Origin: Accumulibacter sp.
Lineage (GTDB): Bacteria; Pseudomonadota; Gammaproteobacteria; Burkholderiales; Rhodocyclaceae
Length of the DNA stretch: 64,000 nucleotides
Direction of reading: 5' to 3'
Assembly: GCA_024235695.1 (NCBI GenBank)
Contig: JACKLX010000019.1
Coordinates: 1-64,000 of the forward strand
The notes beneath the pieces are model-generated. The model was given only the letters and a program-made list of their open reading frames with translations. It was not told the DNA's origin and did not search any database. The position numbers were made by a program, and so were the translations under genes. Shown here piece by piece: positions 51,599 to 62,300 of the stretch. How positions within the stretch are numbered: the first letter of the stretch is position 1; each line of letters opens with the position of its first letter.

Positions 51599-52627
51599 TT
51601 ACAGCAGGTAGCGTGCGGCATCGTCGAAACTGATCGCCTGCGCCGGCACGTCGCCACGCGCGCAGCGCGCCAGCACGAACGCGCGTTGCAGCGGCCGCGT
51701 GCCGCCGAGATCGGCGATCGAAAAATCGACGTCCACGGCAAGTTCGCTGCTCGTTTCGTCGATCAGCACGTTCATCGTGTTGAGCCGCAAGCGCTTTTGC
51801 GCCACCCGCAGGTAGCGCCCGGGGTTCTCGAGCACCTCGATCAGGCAGGCGAGTTCCATTTCCAGTGCCGACCCGCTGTCGCCAATCGCCTCCAGTTGCC
51901 GTTCGTTGTCGAGCAGCTTGGCCTCCAGTTCGCCCTGTTCCGAGGCAGCCTCCCGAGCGGCGGCGAACATCGAGCCGAGCCCAGGCCCCTGGTCACGCAG
52001 CAAGCGCAGGCGGGCACGGATCAGCGCGCGATTGCCCTCCAGCTCCTGCCGCTCGACGCGATCCTCGCCGATCTCCGACAAGGCCTGGGCAAGCAGATAC
52101 TCGAACGCCTGGACACCCACCAGGCGGCGCAGTTCGCTTTCGTCGCGGCCACAGGCATGCGTCCGATGGTCGGAAAAGCTGACGCTGGTCTGCACCACGT
52201 CGCGCCTGACGATCGCACCGTGCAGCACCGTCCCCAGAATCTGCTGCTCGCGAATCGCCATGCCCAGGGTCACGCAGGCCTCGTCGAGCTCGGGAAACTT
52301 GTCGAACAGGGTCTTGAGATTGCCGGAACGGCCCAGTGCGGCCGGAATGTCCCCGGGCGCCGCGAAGAATGCCCGCAAGACGCGATCGCTGGACCACAGC
52401 GCCGAAGAAACCGGGCGGGCGCTCGGCAAGGCCTCGACCATCGCCTGCACGAAGCCGATCGCTGTCGCCACCGCCGGCGCCAGGCGGGCGTGGCAGGCGG
52501 GCAGCACGTTCAGCCGCGGGTTGGTCAGCGTGATCGCTTTCTCGGTGGCGCTGCGAATCAGTTCACTGGACAGCCGGTCGGTATCGAATTGCGCCGGCCG
52601 GTTCCTGAACCAGTCGAGAATTCCCAT
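51599..52627 (-). CDS. Conserved hypothetical protein, 342 residues
   Basis: I do not recognise a family. The protein starts MGILDWFRNRPAQFD at ATG 52627, after GGAG at good spacing. It has no signal peptide or membrane helix. It looks mostly helical, with a likely coiled-coil stretch near the middle (RALIRARLRLLRDQ and ASEQGELEAKLLDNERQLEA) and a beta-rich C-terminus (VDVDFSIADLGGTRPLQRAF). A cluster of Cys and His (SFSDHRTHACGRDESELRRL) is worth noting but not clearly metal-binding. It lies between the phasin-like gene and purA on the same strand. Confidence 0.65.
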   Translation of the reverse strand: MGILDWFRNRPAQFDTDRLSSELIRSATEKAITLTNPRLNVLPACHARLAPAVATAIGFVQAMVEALPSARPVSSALWSSDRVLRAFFAAPGDIPAALGRSGNLKTLFDKFPELDEACVTLGMAIREQQILGTVLHGAIVRRDVVQTSVSFSDHRTHACGRDESELRRLVGVQAFEYLLAQALSEIGEDRVERQELEGNRALIRARLRLLRDQGPGLGSMFAAAREAASEQGELEAKLLDNERQLEAIGDSGSALEMELACLIEVLENPGRYLRVAQKRLRLNTMNVLIDETSSELAVDVDFSIADLGGTRPLQRAFVLARCARGDVPAQAISFDDAARYLL

Positions 52628-52751
52628 GCCTTTCTCCTGCGACAGCAAGCTCTGGCGGCATGATAGCAAGGAACGAAGTTGTGTCCACAGCCGGCCGCGG
52701 CAACGCCGCACGCCGCAGCTGGCGGGCCGCCGCTGGCCTGCGGTGCCGCGG

Positions 52752-54068
52752 CTAGCCCAGCGGATGACGATGAACGACCGTCTCGCCGCGCTCCGGCCCG
52801 GTCGACACGATATCGATCGGCACCTCGCACAGTTCCTCGATGCGCGCCAGATAGGCTCGCGCGGCGGTCGGCAGGGCGGCCATCGTGGCGGCGCCGACGG
52901 TCGAGCCCGACCAACCGGGCAGCGTCTCGAGCACGGGTTCGCAAGCGGCGACCTCGTCGGCGCCCATCGGCAGCAGGTCGAGCGTCTTGCCGTCGAGCTG
53001 ATAGCCGGTACAGATCTTCAGCTCGGGCAGTCCGTCAAGAACGTCGAGCTTGGTGATGCACAGGCCGGTCACGCCGTTGATCTGGATCGACCGCCTGAGG
53101 GCGGCGATGTCGAGCCAGCCGCAGCGACGCTTGCGACCGGTGACGGTACCGACCTCACGCCCTTTCTGCGACATCTGATGGCCCGGCAGGCCCTCGCGCT
53201 CGATGTCCAGTTCGCTTGGGAAAGGACCACCACCGACGCGGGTGCAATAGGCCTTGGTTATCCCCAGCACGTAATGCAGCATTCCCGGTCCGACGCCTGA
53301 CCCGGCCGCGGCCTGGCCAGCGACGCAGTTCGACGAGGTGACAAAAGGGTAGGTGCCATGGTCGATGTCCAGCAGCGCCCCTTGCGCGCCTTCGAACAAG
53401 AGGTTGTGACCAGCCTTGTTGAGCGCGTGCAGTGCCGCCGAAACGTCGGTCACCAGCGGCTTGATTTCCTCGGCGTCGGCCATCGCCTGCGCCAGGACCG
53501 CTTCGAAATCGACCGCCTGCGCGCCCAGATAGCGGCTCAGCACGAAGTTGTGGTAGTCGAGGTTTTCTCGCAGCCGCTCGGCAAAACGCGCCGGATAGAA
53601 CAGGTCGTAGACCCGCAGGGCCCGGCGAGCGACCTTGTCTTCGTAGGCCGGGCCGATCCCCTTGCCGGTCGTACCGATCCGCAGATCGACGCACTTCGCG
53701 GCCTCGCGCGCGTGATCGAGCGCCGAGTGGTAGGCGAGGATGATCGGACAACCCGGACTGATCTTGAGACGCGAACGGACGTCGATGCTGCCCGACTCGA
53801 GCACCCCTATCTCGGCAATCAGGTGATGAATGTCGAGCACGACGCCATTGCCGATGAAGCAATCGACGCCGTCGCGGACGATCCCGGAGGGCACCAGATT
53901 GAGCTTGTACACCTTCTCGCCGACGACCAGCGTGTGGCCCGCATTGTGGCCGCCCTGAAAGCGAACGACGCCTTTCGCGTGATCGGTAAGCCAGTCAACG
54001 ATCTTGCCCTTGCCCTCGTCGCCCCATTGAGTACCGACCACTACGACGTTCTTGGCCATTCGTGTCAT
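52752..54068 (-). CDS. purA: Adenylosuccinate synthetase
   Basis: About 438 residues. It joins IMP and aspartate with GTP, the first step from IMP to AMP. The N-terminal P-loop-like [18 protein letters not shown] holds the catalytic Asp, and [13 protein letters not shown] holds the catalytic His. [20 protein letters not shown] and the GRKRRCGW segment bind IMP. ATG 54068 has AGGA at good spacing and overlaps the hisZ stop (ATGA). ATG 54059 (MAKNVVVVG) is the start usually annotated for relatives. Confidence 0.96.
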   Translation of the reverse strand: MTRMAKNVVVVGTQWGDEGKGKIVDWLTDHAKGVVRFQGGHNAGHTLVVGEKVYKLNLVPSGIVRDGVDCFIGNGVVLDIHHLIAEIGVLESGSIDVRSRLKISPGCPIILAYHSALDHAREAAKCVDLRIGTTGKGIGPAYEDKVARRALRVYDLFYPARFAERLRENLDYHNFVLSRYLGAQAVDFEAVLAQAMADAEEIKPLVTDVSAALHALNKAGHNLLFEGAQGALLDIDHGTYPFVTSSNCVAGQAAAGSGVGPGMLHYVLGITKAYCTRVGGGPFPSELDIEREGLPGHQMSQKGREVGTVTGRKRRCGWLDIAALRRSIQINGVTGLCITKLDVLDGLPELKICTGYQLDGKTLDLLPMGADEVAACEPVLETLPGWSGSTVGAATMAALPTAARAYLARIEELCEVPIDIVSTGPERGETVVHRHPLG

Positions 54069-55222
54069 CCGTTCCTGTTGATTGCCGCAATTACCCATTG
54101 CCCGCCCCTCTCGGCCAGCTGCCGGTCGCAGGCGGGTCCGTCACTGTTGGTGTCGCCCGGCAGGCGCTCGACGACCACTTCGCCGCGCGCGCGCAGCGCG
54201 GCAATCGCTTCACTCAGGCGACCGTCGGCAGCAGCGTGCGGTGCCATGATTGCCCCGGTCTGCTCGGCACGCTCGGCAAGCCGCGCCAGTTCGCGCAAGT
54301 CCATCGAGAAACCGGTCGCCGGCCGCTCACGGCCAAAGGCCTTGCCAACGCCGTCGTAACGCCCGCCGAGCGCAATGGCGCTCGAGAAAGCCAGGTGGTA
54401 GGCCGCAAAAACGACGCCATTGTGATAGTGATAGCCACGCAGATCGGCCAGATCGAAGGACAGCGGCAGGTCGGGCAACGCTGCCTGCAGGGCGCGCAGG
54501 CTATCCAGAGCGGCGCTGATCGCCGGCAGCTCGGGCAGCACCCGGGCAGCGGCCGCGAGCGTTTCGACGCCACCATAGAGGTCCGGCAGGCCGAGCAGCG
54601 CCGAACGAAACGGTTGATCGAGGCCGCCGCAGCACTCACGCAAGCTGGCGACGTCCTTGGCTTGCAGAAGCTGCAGCAGCACCTCTTCGAGCTCGCCATC
54701 GAGTCCGGCAGCGTCGGCCAGGGCGCGAAAGACGCCGACATGGCCGAGGTCGATGCGCGCCGCCGGCGTGCCAGCCGCAGCCAGCGCGTCGGCCATCAGC
54801 CGGATCACCTCGCGATCAGCCGCCAGACCGGCGTGTCCGTAGAGCTCGGCGCCCAGCTGGATCGGCTCACGGGTCGCCGTCAGCGACGCCGGCAAGGTGT
54901 GCAGTACGCTGTCGCAATAACACAGGCGCGTCACGCCCTGGCGATTGAGCAGATGCGCATCGATGCGGGCGACTTGCGGCGTCATGTCGGCGCGCACGCC
55001 AAGCGTTCGTCCGGACAACTGATCGACCAGCTTGAAGGTGCGCAGCTTGAGATCCTGGCCCGACCCGGTCAATAGCGAATCGAGGTGTTCGAGCAGCGGC
55101 GGCATGACCAGTTCGTAGCCATGGACGCGGAAAAGATCGAGCAGGCGGCGGCGCAGCCGTTCGATCTGGGCCGCTTCCGCCGGCAGGGCATCGGCGATGT
55201 GTTCGGGCAGCAACCAGTTCAT
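54065..55222 (-). CDS. hisZ: ATP phosphoribosyltransferase regulatory subunit HisZ
   Basis: A 385-residue paralogue of histidyl-tRNA synthetase that lacks tRNA charging and is needed by the short form of HisG for histidine synthesis. Motif-2-like [20 protein letters not shown] is present, and the C-terminal half holds [14 protein letters not shown]. There is no anticodon-binding domain. Its presence implies that a short-form hisG lies elsewhere in the genome. The start overlaps the DUF2065 stop. The order hfq-hflX-hflK-hflC-hisZ-purA is typical of betaproteobacteria. Confidence 0.93.
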   Translation of the reverse strand: MNWLLPEHIADALPAEAAQIERLRRRLLDLFRVHGYELVMPPLLEHLDSLLTGSGQDLKLRTFKLVDQLSGRTLGVRADMTPQVARIDAHLLNRQGVTRLCYCDSVLHTLPASLTATREPIQLGAELYGHAGLAADREVIRLMADALAAAGTPAARIDLGHVGVFRALADAAGLDGELEEVLLQLLQAKDVASLRECCGGLDQPFRSALLGLPDLYGGVETLAAAARVLPELPAISAALDSLRALQAALPDLPLSFDLADLRGYHYHNGVVFAAYHLAFSSAIALGGRYDGVGKAFGRERPATGFSMDLRELARLAERAEQTGAIMAPHAAADGRLSEAIAALRARGEVVVERLPGDTNSDGPACDRQLAERGGQWVIAAINRNG

Positions 55223-55404
55223 CTGAAAACCATCAACAGGACCAGACCGATCAGCATCGAAGTCAGGCCAACAAATCGGATCTGTCCGTCGGACAAGCAG
55301 ATCAGACGACGGAAGGTTTCACGCCAGGCGCTCGGCGCGATGAACGGCACCAGCCCCTCAAGCACCAGCATCAGGGCCAGCGCCAGCAGCACGCTGTCGG
55401 TCAC
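55219..55404 (-). CDS. DUF2065 small membrane protein (YjeT-like)
   Basis: A 61-residue protein with two membrane helices ([20 protein letters not shown] and [17 protein letters not shown]) around a short loop with [18 protein letters not shown], the DUF2065 pattern. It begins at GTG 55404, overlapping the hflC stop (GTGA), and its own stop overlaps the hisZ start. Function is unknown; it is a frequent neighbour of hflC. Confidence 0.88.
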   Translation of the reverse strand: MTDSVLLALALMLVLEGLVPFIAPSAWRETFRRLICLSDGQIRFVGLTSMLIGLVLLMVFR

Positions 55405-56291
55405 TTGACGGCTTTGTCGCCGCCTCGGCCGATGCTCTTCATGTATTTGAAGAAGTCCGAATTCGGTTCGACCACGATCACGTCGTTCTTGCCGTTGAAG
55501 CTGTTGCGATAGGCTTCCAGGCTGCGATAGAAGGCATAGAACTCGGGGTTCTTCTCGAATGCCTGGGCATAGGTGGCGGCCGCCCTGGCGTCGCCCTCGC
55601 CTTTCAGCTTCTGGGCATCGCGATAGGCCTCGGCAACGATCACCTCGCGCTGCTTGTCGGCGTCGGCACGAATCTTCTCGGCCTCGGCGGCACCCTGCGA
55701 ACGCAGCTCGTTGGCCACCCGCTTGCGCTCCGCGTCCATTCGCCGATACACCGATTCGCTGACGTCGTTCGGCAGTTCGACACGCTTGACGCGCACGTCG
55801 ACGATCTGCACGCCGATCTTGCGCGCGTCGAGGTCGGCCTTTTCGCGCATCAATTCCATCAGCTGATCGCGTTCGCCCGACACCACGTCATGCACGGTGC
55901 GCTTGCCGAACTCCTCGCGAAGACCGGCGTTGACCGTCTGCGAGAGACGCGTCTTGGCGCGCGACTCGTCGCCGGCAACCGAGATGTAATAGAGCTTGGG
56001 ATCAATGATCCGCCACTTGGTGAACGAATCCACCAGAACGTTGGTCTTCTCGGAGGTGATGAAGCGTTCCGGGTCGGCGCTGTCGAGGGTCAGGATGCGC
56101 TTGTCGAAGTAGCGCACGTTCTGGATCATCGGCCACTTGAAATAAAGACCCGGTTCCTCGATGACGCTGCGCACCTCGCCAAGCTGGAAGACAATCGCGT
56201 GCTGCCGCTGATCGACCGTGAAGATCGTCGCGCCAAGCACCACCAGCGCGGTCACAAAAACCGCCGCTATGATATTCATGCCCGTTTTCAT
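55401..56291 (-). CDS. hflC: Membrane protease modulator HflC
   Basis: A 296-residue SPFH/band-7 protein with one N-terminal membrane anchor (IIAAVFVTALVVLGATIFTV). The prohibitin domain follows (QHAIVFQLGEVRSVIEEPGL), then a helical region (AERKRVANELRSQGAAEAEK). With HflK it forms a large ring around FtsH and modulates degradation of membrane proteins. ATG 56291 overlaps the hflK stop (TGATG). Confidence 0.95.
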   Translation of the reverse strand: MKTGMNIIAAVFVTALVVLGATIFTVDQRQHAIVFQLGEVRSVIEEPGLYFKWPMIQNVRYFDKRILTLDSADPERFITSEKTNVLVDSFTKWRIIDPKLYYISVAGDESRAKTRLSQTVNAGLREEFGKRTVHDVVSGERDQLMELMREKADLDARKIGVQIVDVRVKRVELPNDVSESVYRRMDAERKRVANELRSQGAAEAEKIRADADKQREVIVAEAYRDAQKLKGEGDARAAATYAQAFEKNPEFYAFYRSLEAYRNSFNGKNDVIVVEPNSDFFKYMKSIGRGGDKAVK

Positions 56292-57565
56292 CAGCGTGAC
56301 TCCCGATCGCGCAGCCGCAGCGTGTCACGTGACCGCGCTTCGTTCCGGTCGACCACCTGCGGTGGCACGTCGTTGGAAATCGCTGGCGATGAACGACTGA
56401 TCGTCGGCGCCTCCGAAGCAGCGGCGCCGCCGGGCGACGCTGCGACCGCTCCGGCGGCCTGGATCAGCTTGTCGAGCGGCAGGTACAGCAGGTTTCCCTG
56501 CCCCTTGGTGTCGACCATCACCTTGCTGGTATTCGAATAGACCTGTTGCATGGTGTCCAGGTACATCCGGCTGCGCGTCACTTCCGGCGCCTTCGCGTAC
56601 TCGGCATTGATCTGCGAAAAGCGGCTCGCGTCACCTTCGGCGGTAGCGATCACCCGCTGCTTGTAGCCCAGCGCCTCCTCGTTCAGCCGCGCCGCCGTAC
56701 CCTGAGCTCGCGGGATGACGTCGTTGGCGTAGGCCTGACCTTCATTCTTTTGGCGCGCCCGGTCCTGCGATGCCTTGACCGCGTCGTCGAATGCCGCCTG
56801 AACCTGCTCCGGCGGCTGCGCGTTCTGCATCGTCACCTTGGAGATCAGAATGCCGGTCTTGTAGCGATCGAGAATCTCCTGCATCAGCTGCGAGGCATTG
56901 ACCGCCACCTGCTCGCGACCCTCGTAGAGGACGAAATCCATCTTGTTCTTGCCGACGATCTGACGAATGGCGGTCTCGGCGACCTGCATCACCGCTTCGT
57001 CCGGATTGCGGTTGGCAAAGACGTAGTCGACCGGATCCTTGAGGATGTATTGCACGGCAAACTGGATGTTGATGATGTTCTCATCGTCAGTCAGCATCAG
57101 GGATTCCTTGAGGACCTTGTTCCTCTCGGTACCGCGATAGCCGACCTCGAGCGTGCGCACGCCGGAAATATTGACCAGCTCATGCGACTGGATCGGATAC
57201 GGCAGTCGCCAGCTCAGGCCGGGTTCCGTGCTCTCCTTGTAGCGACCGAACTGCAACACGAGACCTCGTTGCCCGGCGTCCACAATGTAGAAACCGCTGG
57301 CCAGCCAGACGATCACCACCAACGCCAGCAGCAGGCCGATGCCGCCGCCGAGGAACCGCGGACTGAACTGCACCGGCGGACGGTCGCCGCCGCCGTCACC
57401 ACCGCGGTTACCGCCACCTCGCTTCCTGTCGAAGATTCCCGACAAGCGGCGGTTGAGGTCGCGCCACAGCTGCTCGAGGTCGGGCGGCCCCTGATTGGGG
57501 CGCCGTCCACCGCCACCATCACCATCATTGCCGCGATTTCCCCACTGCGGATCATTCAGCGACAT
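56291..57565 (-). CDS. hflK: Membrane protease modulator HflK
   Basis: A 424-residue SPFH protein. A Gly/Arg-rich N-terminus (GNDGDGGGGRRPNQGPPDLE) precedes one membrane helix (GGGIGLLLALVVIVWLASGF) and the band-7 domain (GFYIVDAGQRGLVLQFGRYK). A helical region follows, then a low-complexity Ala/Ser tail. It partners HflC at FtsH. ATG 57565 has GGAG five bases upstream; an earlier in-frame start at 57589 is unlikely because it overlaps hflX. Confidence 0.95.
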   Translation of the reverse strand: MSLNDPQWGNRGNDGDGGGGRRPNQGPPDLEQLWRDLNRRLSGIFDRKRGGGNRGGDGGGDRPPVQFSPRFLGGGIGLLLALVVIVWLASGFYIVDAGQRGLVLQFGRYKESTEPGLSWRLPYPIQSHELVNISGVRTLEVGYRGTERNKVLKESLMLTDDENIINIQFAVQYILKDPVDYVFANRNPDEAVMQVAETAIRQIVGKNKMDFVLYEGREQVAVNASQLMQEILDRYKTGILISKVTMQNAQPPEQVQAAFDDAVKASQDRARQKNEGQAYANDVIPRAQGTAARLNEEALGYKQRVIATAEGDASRFSQINAEYAKAPEVTRSRMYLDTMQQVYSNTSKVMVDTKGQGNLLYLPLDKLIQAAGAVAASPGGAAASEAPTISRSSPAISNDVPPQVVDRNEARSRDTLRLRDRESR

Positions 57566-57585
57566 AAACACTCCAAGGCTTGAAA

Positions 57586-58758
57586 TCATGCGGAACCATC
57601 ACCATCAGAAACTCTATCGATATCCTGCGGAGCAGTGGCAGCGGCGGCGCGCTCGCGGGCTTTCCGCGTCTTCGCTACCGCCATCTCGGCCAGTGCATCG
57701 CGCAGCAATGACAGGCCATCACCGCACCGGGCGCTGACGCGAACCCGCAGGATTGTACCATGTTCGTCCCGCTCGACGGCCGGCGGCAGGCCGCTCAGAT
57801 CGAGCTTGTTGAGCACCCGCAGCTGCGGCACGTCGGCGGCGCCGATTTCCGCCAGCACCTTGTTGACGTCGGCAATCTGGTCGTCACGCGCCGGACTGGC
57901 CGAGTCGACCACGTGCAACAGCAGGTCGGCCTCGGCCGTCGCCTCGAGCGTCGCATGAAAAGCCGCGACCAGCGTATGCGGCAGGTCGCGGATGAAGCCG
58001 ACCGTATCGGAGAGGACGATATGGCCGGCCTCCGGCAGCCACAGCTTGCGCGTCGTGGTATCCAGGGTCGCGAACAACTGGTCGGCGGCATAGACGCCGG
58101 CATGGGTCAGCGCATTGAACAGCGTCGACTTGCCGGCGTTGGTATATCCGACCAGCGAAACATTCAGCAGGTCGCCGCGTCCCCGCGCCTTGCGCTGCAC
58201 GCCGCGTTGACGTTCGAGCCTGGCCAGCCGCTCCTTGAGCAGCCTGACGCGAATGCCGAGCAGACGACGGTCGGTCTCGAGCTGCGTCTCGCCCGGGCCG
58301 CGCAGTCCGATACCGCCTTTCTGTCGCTCGAGGTGCGTCCAGCCGCGCACCAGTCGCGTCGCCAGGTGTTCGAGCTGCGCCAGTTCAACCTGCAGCTTGC
58401 CTTCCGAGCTCTGCGCGCGCTGCGCGAAGATGTCGAGAATCAGACTGGTCCGGTCGATCACGCGACACTGCAGGGCACGCTCGAGATTGCGCTCCTGGCC
58501 GGCACTGAGCTCGTGATTGAAAATCACCAGATCGGCTTCGTGCGCCTGCGCTTCGGCAGCCACTTCCTGCACCTTGCCCTTGCCGGCATAGGTCGCCGCG
58601 TCCGGGCTGTGACGTCGCCCATGCACTTCGGCGCAGATCGTCGCACCCGCCGACCGGGTCAGCAGACGCACCTCTTCCAGCTGCTCGCCGAGATCCTCAC
58701 GGCCGAAGTCGAGCTGGACGATGATCGCGCGTTCCTCGGCCGAGGGACGCTCATGCAT
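57586..58758 (-). CDS. hflX: Ribosome-associated GTPase HflX
   Basis: A 390-residue GTPase that splits stalled ribosomes under stress. The N-terminal HflX domain (about 10-190) holds YAGKGKVQEVA and IFNHELSAGQERNLERAL. The linker has LRGPGETQLETDRRLL. The G domain begins near 200 (G1 GYTNAGKSTLFNAL, G3 DTVGFIRDLPH, G4 NKLD). It lies 107 bases downstream of hfq and 20 bases upstream of hflK, as in many proteobacteria. Confidence 0.95.
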   Translation of the reverse strand: MHERPSAEERAIIVQLDFGREDLGEQLEEVRLLTRSAGATICAEVHGRRHSPDAATYAGKGKVQEVAAEAQAHEADLVIFNHELSAGQERNLERALQCRVIDRTSLILDIFAQRAQSSEGKLQVELAQLEHLATRLVRGWTHLERQKGGIGLRGPGETQLETDRRLLGIRVRLLKERLARLERQRGVQRKARGRGDLLNVSLVGYTNAGKSTLFNALTHAGVYAADQLFATLDTTTRKLWLPEAGHIVLSDTVGFIRDLPHTLVAAFHATLEATAEADLLLHVVDSASPARDDQIADVNKVLAEIGAADVPQLRVLNKLDLSGLPPAVERDEHGTILRVRVSARCGDGLSLLRDALAEMAVAKTRKARERAAAATAPQDIDRVSDGDGSA

Positions 58759-58820
58759 GCAGTTGATCCAGGGAAATGAGAGGCAAGCGGACGCCGTCTG
58801 AGAGAGTCGGAAAATGGCGC

Positions 58821-58846
58821 GCGACGCCGGCCGGGCCGGCCGTCGC
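58821..58846 (-). terminator. GC-rich hairpin between hfq and hflX
   Basis: GCGACG-CCGGCC pairs with GGCCGGC-CGTCGC with one bulged base. On the minus strand a short TTTT follows about eight bases later. It could partly terminate hfq transcription, leaving less message for hflX. Confidence 0.35.
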
Positions 58847-58865
58847 AGCGCAGGGCGGCAGCCGG

Positions 58866-59105
58866 TCAGCCGTCGCCGTTGCTGTCCTGCTGGATGGTGA
58901 TCGGGCGTGCCGGCACGACCGTCGAGATCGCGTGCTTGTACACCATCTGGGTAACGGTGTTCTTGAGCAGGACGACATACTGGTCGAACGATTCGACCTG
59001 CCCCTGGAGCTTGATGCCGTTGACCAGATAGATCGAAACCGGAACACGTTCGCGCCGCAGCGTGTTGAGGAACGGGTCTTGTAGTAGTTGCCCTTTGTTA
59101 GTCAT
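58866..59105 (-). CDS. hfq: RNA chaperone Hfq
   Basis: A 79-residue Sm-like protein that pairs small RNAs with their targets. It matches the family through the Sm1 motif ([20 protein letters not shown] and [20 protein letters not shown]) and Sm2 ([11 protein letters not shown], with the YKHA RNA-binding residues). The C-terminal tail is short, as in many betaproteobacteria. GAAGG lies directly at the start codon and GGAG a little further upstream. Confidence 0.97.
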   Translation of the reverse strand: MTNKGQLLQDPFLNTLRRERVPVSIYLVNGIKLQGQVESFDQYVVLLKNTVTQMVYKHAISTVVPARPITIQQDSNGDG

Positions 59106-59300
59106 CCTTCAAACTCCGTCTTTAGTTATGTTCTGAGAAGACCAGCATAATTGATTTTTCTGTCGTTTGCCATATCAAGACAATCGCCACAGCCGCGTCC
59201 CAACGGCTGACGGGAGCGCCAGTCGACGCCGCTGCCGCATCACGCCGTGGCGCTTTCCGGCGTCCGGCGACGGCCGCTTGCCGGGATCGGCGCGGGCCGG

Positions 59301-59309
59301 TGCGATAAT
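59301..59309 (+). promoter_or_regulatory. Candidate extended -10 promoter for recC
   Basis: TGCGATAAT is an extended -10 (TGn-GATAAT) about 32 bases upstream of ATG 59341. The only -35-like hexamer (TTGCCG, 59278) is 20 bases away, which is too far for a standard promoter. Confidence 0.3.
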
Positions 59310-59340
59310 GACCGACCGATAACCGCAACGAGCGCTCGCG

Positions 59341-62300
59341 ATGCTTCGGCTGACCCTGTCCAACCGCTTCGAACTGCTGCTGGAACGTCTGCTCGACCGC
59401 CTGGCGGGCGAAGCCCGCTCGCCCTTCGCTGCGCAACAGGTGCTCGTTCCGAGCACCGCCGTGCGCCGGCGGATCGAGCTCGCCTGCGCCGACCGTCAGG
59501 GGATCTGTGCCAACGTCGAGTTTTCCTACCTCGCACAGTGGCTGTGGGCGCAGATTCGCCAACTGGTCGACGTCCAGGACATCTCGCCGTTCTCGCCGGC
59601 GCTGCTCTCCTGGCGACTGTTCGAGATTCTCGGCGAGCGCGATTTCAGCGCCGACCAGCCGCGTCTGGCGCGCTACCTGCGCGACGCCGACCCGGTCATG
59701 CGCCTCGATCTGGCGCAGCGCTGCGCGCAACTGATCGAACACTACATCACCTACCGGCCGCAGTGGCTGGCCGCCTGGTCGGAAGGCCGGCGCGCCGGCA
59801 TCGCCGGACTCGGCGCCGGGCACGACGACGATGAAGCCTGGCAGGCCGCTCTCTGGCGACGGATCACCGCCGAACTCGGTACCCGCCGGCAGCATCCGGC
59901 GGCGGCGTTCTTCCAGCGCATCGAACGACTCGGCGCCGACGCGCCGGCACGGGCCGGCCTGCCGGCCTCGGCCAGCATCTTCTGCCTGAGCAGCCTGCCG
60001 CCGCTGTATCTCGACATCCTGCGGCAGCTCTCGCAGTGGATCGACATCCAGGTCTACGCGCTCAACCCCTGCCGCGAATACTGGTTCGAGATCGTCGACC
60101 GCAAGCGCCTCGGCTACCTGGCGGCACGGCAACAGGACGCCCACCACGAGGTCGGCAATGCCCTGCTGGCCGCCTGGGGGAAGCAGACGCAAGCCCATAT
60201 CGACCTCCTGTTCGCCGCCGACGGCCAGATCGTCGAGGACGACAGCGTCTTCCTGCCGGCCGGCGGCGCGCACTTGCTGGCGCGCGTCCAGAACAGCATC
60301 CTCGACCTCGAAGAACTCGCCCCCGGCAGCTTGCGCCTCGCCGCCGACGACCGCAGCATCGAAGTGCATGTCTGCCATTCTCTGAGCCGCGAACTGGAAG
60401 TGCTGCACGACCAGTTGCTGGCCATGTTCGCCTCGTCCGAACCGCCACCGCCCGACCAGATCGTCGTCGTCGTCCCCGACCTGAAAGGGGCGGCGCCGCT
60501 GATCGACGCGGTGTTCGGCACCGTTCCCGCCGAGCGCCGCATTCCCTACACCATCACCGGCCTGCCGCAGACCCGCGTCAATCGGGTCGCCCGTGTGCTC
60601 GACACGCTGCTCGCGCTGGCCGGCAGCCGCCATGCCGCCAGCACTGTCTTCGAGCTGTTGCAACAGCCGGCGGTTGCGGCCCGCTTCGCGCTGGTGGCCG
60701 ATGACCTCGACCGCATTCACGGCTGGCTGCGCCAGGCCGGTATCCGCTGGGGGCTGGACGCGAAGAGCCGCAGCAGCCTCGGCCTGCCGGCGAGCGAGGA
60801 CCACAGCTTTGCCGACGGCATGCACCGGCTGTTCCTCGCCTACGCCCTGGGCGACGAGGCGATCGCCCGCAACACGGTCGTCGCCGGACGGATCGCTGCC
60901 GGCCATCCCGAGGGCGGCGACGCCGCGACGCTCGGCCGCTGCTGGAGTTTCCTGCAGGCCCTCGAAGAACTGCGCGACGACTGGTCGCAAGCCCGCGACG
61001 CCAGCGCCTGGCAACGCGCGCTGAGTGCGGCGCTCGACCGTTTCACGCTGGCCGGCGACGAATGGGTCGACGATTTGCGCAGCATGCACGCGGCGATCAA
61101 CGAATTGCACGGCAACATGCTGCGCGGCGGCGCGCGTTCGCCATTGCCGCTGGCGGTGGTGCACAGCGCCCTGAACGCGCTGCTCGACGACCCGGGACGC
61201 GGCGGCGTTCCCAGCGGCGCGCTCACCTTCGCCTCGCTGAGCAGCCTGCGCTCGCTACCCTACCGCGTGGTCTGCGTGCTCGGCATGAACGACGGTGCTT
61301 TCCCGACCGCCAATCGGCCGCCGGAGTTCGACCTGATGGCGCGGCAAACGCAGCCGGGCGACCGCCAGCGCCGGCTCGACGAGCGCAACCTGTTCCTCGA
61401 CCTGCTGCTCGCCGCCAGGCAGCGCCTGTACCTGAGCTACAGCGGCCGCAGCAGCCGCGACAACAGCGTCCTGCCGCCGTCGGTGCTGGTCGCCGAACTG
61501 CTCGACGTCGTCGCTGCGGCCTGTGCCGACGACCCGGCCGACCCGGCGAGCGTCGACGCCGTGCGACAGCGCTTGACCGTCCACCACCCTCTGCAAGCTT
61601 TCTCGCCGGACTATTTCCTCGCCGGCGACGATCCCCGCCGGCGCAGCTTCAATGCCGAGTACTGCCAGGCGCTGCGCCAGCGTGCGCTGGCCGCGGTGCC
61701 GCTGGCGGACGCTGCCGCCAGCCACAGCGACCAGGCTGGCGATGGTGACGATGGTGGCGACGAATCAATCAGCGAGGCGACGCTGCCGTTCTTCGTCGGG
61801 CCGCTCGAGGCGCCGGCGGCAGAATGGCGCCAGGTCGCCCTCGAACAGCTCGTGCAGTTCTTCAGAAACCCCTGCCGGACGCTGCTCGGCAGGCGGCTCG
61901 ACGTCGCGCTGACGAGCGCCGGGGAGGAATTGCAGGACGACGAACCCTTTCTTCCCGACTACCGCGGCATCCAGGCGCTCGCCGAGCGCGTCCTGCCGGC
62001 CCTGCTGAACGGCTGTCGCGAGGACGAAATCCAGTCCCTGGCGCTGGCCGGCAACGAGTTTCCGGCCGGCCAGCTCGGCGCACGCCTGATCGCCGACGAG
62101 CTGGCGCGGCTGCAAGGCTTCGCCGCCGAGCTGCGGCCACAACTCGCCGCCACACCGCTGCCGGCGGCGCACGCCAGCTTCGATTACCCGCTCGACGGCG
62201 AGAACTGGCAGCTCGCCGGTGCGCTTGGCGACCTGCGCCCGGCCGGACTGCTGCGCTATCGCTACGACGACCTGCGTCCCGCCGACTATCTGACCGGCTG

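Noticed and set aside
59101..59180. Sigma-54 promoter upstream of hfq (TGGCAAACGACAGAA)
   Set aside because: The -24 half is present but no GC doublet occurs at the required spacing.
59122..61164. 680-codon open frame on the minus strand opposite recC
   Set aside because: It mirrors recC codon by codon in high-GC DNA, has no recognisable domain, and is rich in Gln/Arg/Ala as expected of an antisense shadow. recC itself matches its family along its full length.
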